Part shown: piece by piece, positions 31,574-33,530 of the stretch | Numbering within the stretch: the stretch's first letter is position 1 | How the letters are laid out: each line of letters opens with the position of its first letter | NCBI GenBank assembly: GCA_015064315.1 | Contig: SVSL01000016.1 | Location: 1 to 33,530 of the forward strand | Direction: 5' to 3' | DNA: 33,530 nt | Source: Oscillospiraceae bacterium | GTDB lineage: Bacteria; Bacillota; Clostridia; Oscillospirales; CAG-272 | Notes under the pieces: generated by a model | The model's input: the letters and a program-made list of their open reading frames with translations, nothing else | The model's database searches: none | Told to the model about the DNA's origin: nothing | Program-made: the position numbers and the translations under genes

Positions 31574-31705
31574 TTGTAGGGACCGGCGTCCTCGACGGTC
31601 CAAGAATGAAGGGTCTTTTGCTTTGCATATGGCTACACATCAATAGCCGTATAAAAAGCAAAACGTTTTTTCTTCTTGGACCGTCGAGGACGCCGGTCCC
31701 TACAA
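31574..31705. mobile_element. 132-bp MITE-like inverted-repeat element
   Basis: Perfect 33-bp terminal inverted repeats (31574-31606 and 31673-31705) begin TTGTAGGGACCGGCGTCC. The inner part also folds (TTTTGCTTT with AAGCAAAA, GGCTA with TAGCC), so the whole unit is one long hairpin. There is no open frame of note and no clear target-site duplication. It occupies most of the gene-free stretch 31492-31765; the remaining bases there show nothing I recognise. Confidence 0.75.
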
Positions 31706-31765
31706 GCTTATCTGTATTTTTAAAAAAACATGATCACTTTCGCTTACAAACAACCCCATTGATCC

Positions 31766-33220
31766 TTATACCGTCGCTTCGCTCTGCGAGGCAGGCATCT
31801 CTTCCTTGCTCTTACGGATCTTCTTGCGGAGCAAAATCGCCACCACAACGGCAAAGCAGGCTCCCGTGAGGAACCAGGAAATGGGATAGGAAATATGGAT
31901 CGACTCCAGATTCTGAAAATATTCGAACGCCGTATAGATCCAGACCACGCGGAAGACGCAGGTTCCGATAAAGGCGATGAGTGCCGCCAAGGAGGATTTT
32001 CCAAGTCCGCGCAGCGTTCCCGAGCAGGCGTTCATAATGGAAAAGATGAAAAATCCCGGCCACTTCCAAAGCATTCGTGTAAACGCTGCGTCATAAGCAA
32101 GCTGCGACAGGATATCGGGAGCGTTCTCTACACCGTACAGCAACAGCAAAAGATCCTTGCAAAGCATTCCCGCCGTTGACATCAACACGCCAACGGTCAC
32201 CGAGATCAGGCAGATCTCACCAAGAGCCCGCTTGACGCGGTCGTATTTCCCCGCGCCCACGTTCTGCGCCGTAAAGGCACTCGCCGTTACGGTAACCGCA
32301 CCCAAGGCGGTGAACACAAAGCCCTCCAGACTTCCCACAGCGGCGTTGCCCTTGATTACGGGGTCGTAGGCGCTTCCGGGAGGCGTTACGGCGTTGTTGA
32401 TCTTCAAAATTGAGGATTGGATAATGATGTTGGAGATGGAAAACATGGAGTTTTGGAGTCCTGCCGGAAAGCCGATACGCGCGATCTCAACAAAGAGCGG
32501 CTTATGGATGCGAAGCTTCCTGAAGGACAGGCGACAATCGTCTCCCGATTTTGCAAGATATCTCCACAGGATACAAGCCGAGGTCAGATTGGCAATGGCG
32601 GTTGCAATGGCAACGCCCTCCACCGAGAGTCCCAGCACCAGCACGAAAAAGAGATTCAGCAGTACGTTGAGGACACCCGTTGATGCCAGTACGATGAGAG
32701 GGACGCGGGTGTTTCCCTGCGCCTGCAGAATGGCAGACAGAAAGTTTGTCATGGCGGCAAAGGGCATACACGCCAGATAGATGTACGCGTACCGCGACGC
32801 CAGCATCAGCAGGTTCCCCTCGTACCCCATTCCCACAAGCACAGGCTTGGTCAGAAGAATACCGATCACCGCGCCAAGAACGCCAAAGAACATACTCATA
32901 CAAATGGAGGTGTGGGCGGCTTGGGAGGTCTTTTCCCGATCCTTTGCGCCGATACAACGCGCGACCACCACGTTTGCACCAACCGAGAAGCCGATGAACA
33001 GATTGACTATCAGGGTCAAGAACGATCCCGAGGAGCTGACCGCGCCAACCGCGTTTGGCTCGGGGGAAAGCTCTACGATCATGATATCCGCCGCGTTGTA
33101 GAACTGATGCAACAGATTGGTTGCCATCAGCGGCAGGATAAACAGCAATATATTCTTAAACAGCGGTCCCTGCGTCATATCAATGCGATTTCGCAACGAT
33201 TGCCTTCCTTGACGTACCAT
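31766..33220 (-). CDS. MATE-family multidrug/cation efflux transporter
   Basis: ATG 33220 is chosen: AAGAGG lies six bases upstream and the promoter (33281-33309) is just before it, which rules out the 54-codon upstream extension. The product is 484 residues with about 12 membrane helices in two homologous halves. The first half starts MTQGPLFKNILLFILPLMATNLLHQFYNAADIMIVE and the second contains IGFPAGLQNSMFSISNIIIQ, both typical of the MATE/polysaccharide-flippase fold, with GNAAVGSLEGFVFTALGAVTVTASAFTAQNVGAGKYDR as the repeat signature. It should export organic cations or drugs using a Na+ or H+ gradient; the substrate is unknown. Confidence 0.92.
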   Translation of the reverse strand: MVRQGRQSLRNRIDMTQGPLFKNILLFILPLMATNLLHQFYNAADIMIVELSPEPNAVGAVSSSGSFLTLIVNLFIGFSVGANVVVARCIGAKDREKTSQAAHTSICMSMFFGVLGAVIGILLTKPVLVGMGYEGNLLMLASRYAYIYLACMPFAAMTNFLSAILQAQGNTRVPLIVLASTGVLNVLLNLFFVLVLGLSVEGVAIATAIANLTSACILWRYLAKSGDDCRLSFRKLRIHKPLFVEIARIGFPAGLQNSMFSISNIIIQSSILKINNAVTPPGSAYDPVIKGNAAVGSLEGFVFTALGAVTVTASAFTAQNVGAGKYDRVKRALGEICLISVTVGVLMSTAGMLCKDLLLLLYGVENAPDILSQLAYDAAFTRMLWKWPGFFIFSIMNACSGTLRGLGKSSLAALIAFIGTCVFRVVWIYTAFEYFQNLESIHISYPISWFLTGACFAVVVAILLRKKIRKSKEEMPASQSEATV

Positions 33221-33280
33221 GATCAGCCTCTTTTCCATGAGGAATTTGACAGAAGAAATCTGTGTTTTTCCATCAACGCA

Positions 33281-33309
33281 AGTATAGCACTTTTCACAAA
33301 CGATGTCAA
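33281..33309 (-). promoter_or_regulatory. Promoter of the MATE transporter gene
   Basis: Minus strand: -35 TTGACA (33309-33304), 17-bp spacer, -10 TATACT (33286-33281). Confidence 0.78.
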
Positions 33310-33530
33310 TAGTTTTTGCAAAAAATGACGAAAAAACGCGAGTGGATCGCCGCCATCGGCATGACCGCAGAGGGGCACGCAAAGCGGAAGATCACCAATC
33401 CCCATCGGAGAGTCTGAACTCAAGCGTGCGTTCTCGTGCAGTATTTCTCCTACGTGCTGTCTTATCGCACGCTATGGCATAATTTCCGCAAGCGGAAATT
33501 TGCTGAGTTCGACTCATAGAAATAGGCGAC
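33310..33530. other. Non-coding window end with small hairpins
   Basis: No supportable gene was found. GCGTGCG (33424-33430) pairs with CGCACGC (33466-33472). AATTTCCG-CAAG-CGGAAATT (33481-33500) and TGAGT-TCG-ACTCA (33504-33516) form miniature hairpins of the same style as the array at 1221-1411. A 30-codon plus-strand frame at 33326-33418 has no ribosome site. The region may continue as a hairpin array outside the window. Confidence 0.5.

Noticed and set aside
33221-33382. 54-codon extension of the MATE protein
   Set aside because: It runs upstream of the promoter and transcription start predicted at 33281-33309.
33326-33418. 30-codon plus-strand frame MTKKREWIAAIG...
   Set aside because: No ribosome site or promoter on that strand, and it overlaps the MATE promoter side; too short to support.

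Overview
The window looks like a chromosomal segment of an anaerobic, low-to-mid GC Firmicute of class Clostridia, probably an uncultured gut lineage. This is an inference from family content: a GGGtGRT protein beside a NifU-like scaffold, InlB B-repeat and uL15-like membrane proteins, short lipoproteins with Clostridial lipoboxes, TTGACA/TATAAT promoters with 16-17 bp spacers, strong GGAGG ribosome binding sites, and hairpin-rich spacers. No rRNA, tRNA, CRISPR array, transposase or phage gene was recognised.

Region 1 (1-5.5 kb): the 3' end of a NifU-like scaffold gene, a full GGGtGRT gene, an array of ten miniature hairpins, a GH3 beta-glucosidase, and a convergent AspT/YidE-type transporter that appears to lack its 5' end. 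Beyond the transporter lies a stray copy of the last 29 codons of a GGGtGRT gene. The protein is identical but 16 of 29 codons differ.

Region 2 (5.5-14.7 kb, all minus strand): a small lipoprotein, a candidate structured RNA of about 228 nt with its own promoter and terminator, palindromic repeats, a 414-aa lipoprotein, then a two-gene operon. The operon encodes an acidic membrane protein ending in a ribosomal protein uL15-like domain and a large surface protein with InlB-type repeats.

Region 3 (14.8-22.2 kb, minus strand): housekeeping metabolism. It holds a diacylglycerol kinase-hypothetical-glpK operon, mutY, and argG-argH behind a promoter with ArgR-like operator sequences.

Region 4 (22.4-28.1 kb): an AraC-type regulator divergent from a five-gene operon (two Gfo/Idh/MocA oxidoreductases, a xylose-isomerase-like TIM barrel protein, NagB, NagA). 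It looks like an oxidation/isomerisation route for a modified amino sugar that ends in fructose-6-phosphate.

Region 5 (28.2-33.5 kb, minus strand): two tandem paralogous lipoproteins whose 174-bp promoter regions are nearly identical direct repeats, a 132-bp MITE-like inverted repeat, a MATE-family efflux protein, and a hairpin-bearing non-coding end.

The most unusual items are the candidate RNA at 6105-6332, the uL15-like membrane protein operon, the duplicated GGGtGRT tail beside the truncated transporter, the four-copy terminator family built on one stem, and the Gfo/Idh-NagAB operon.
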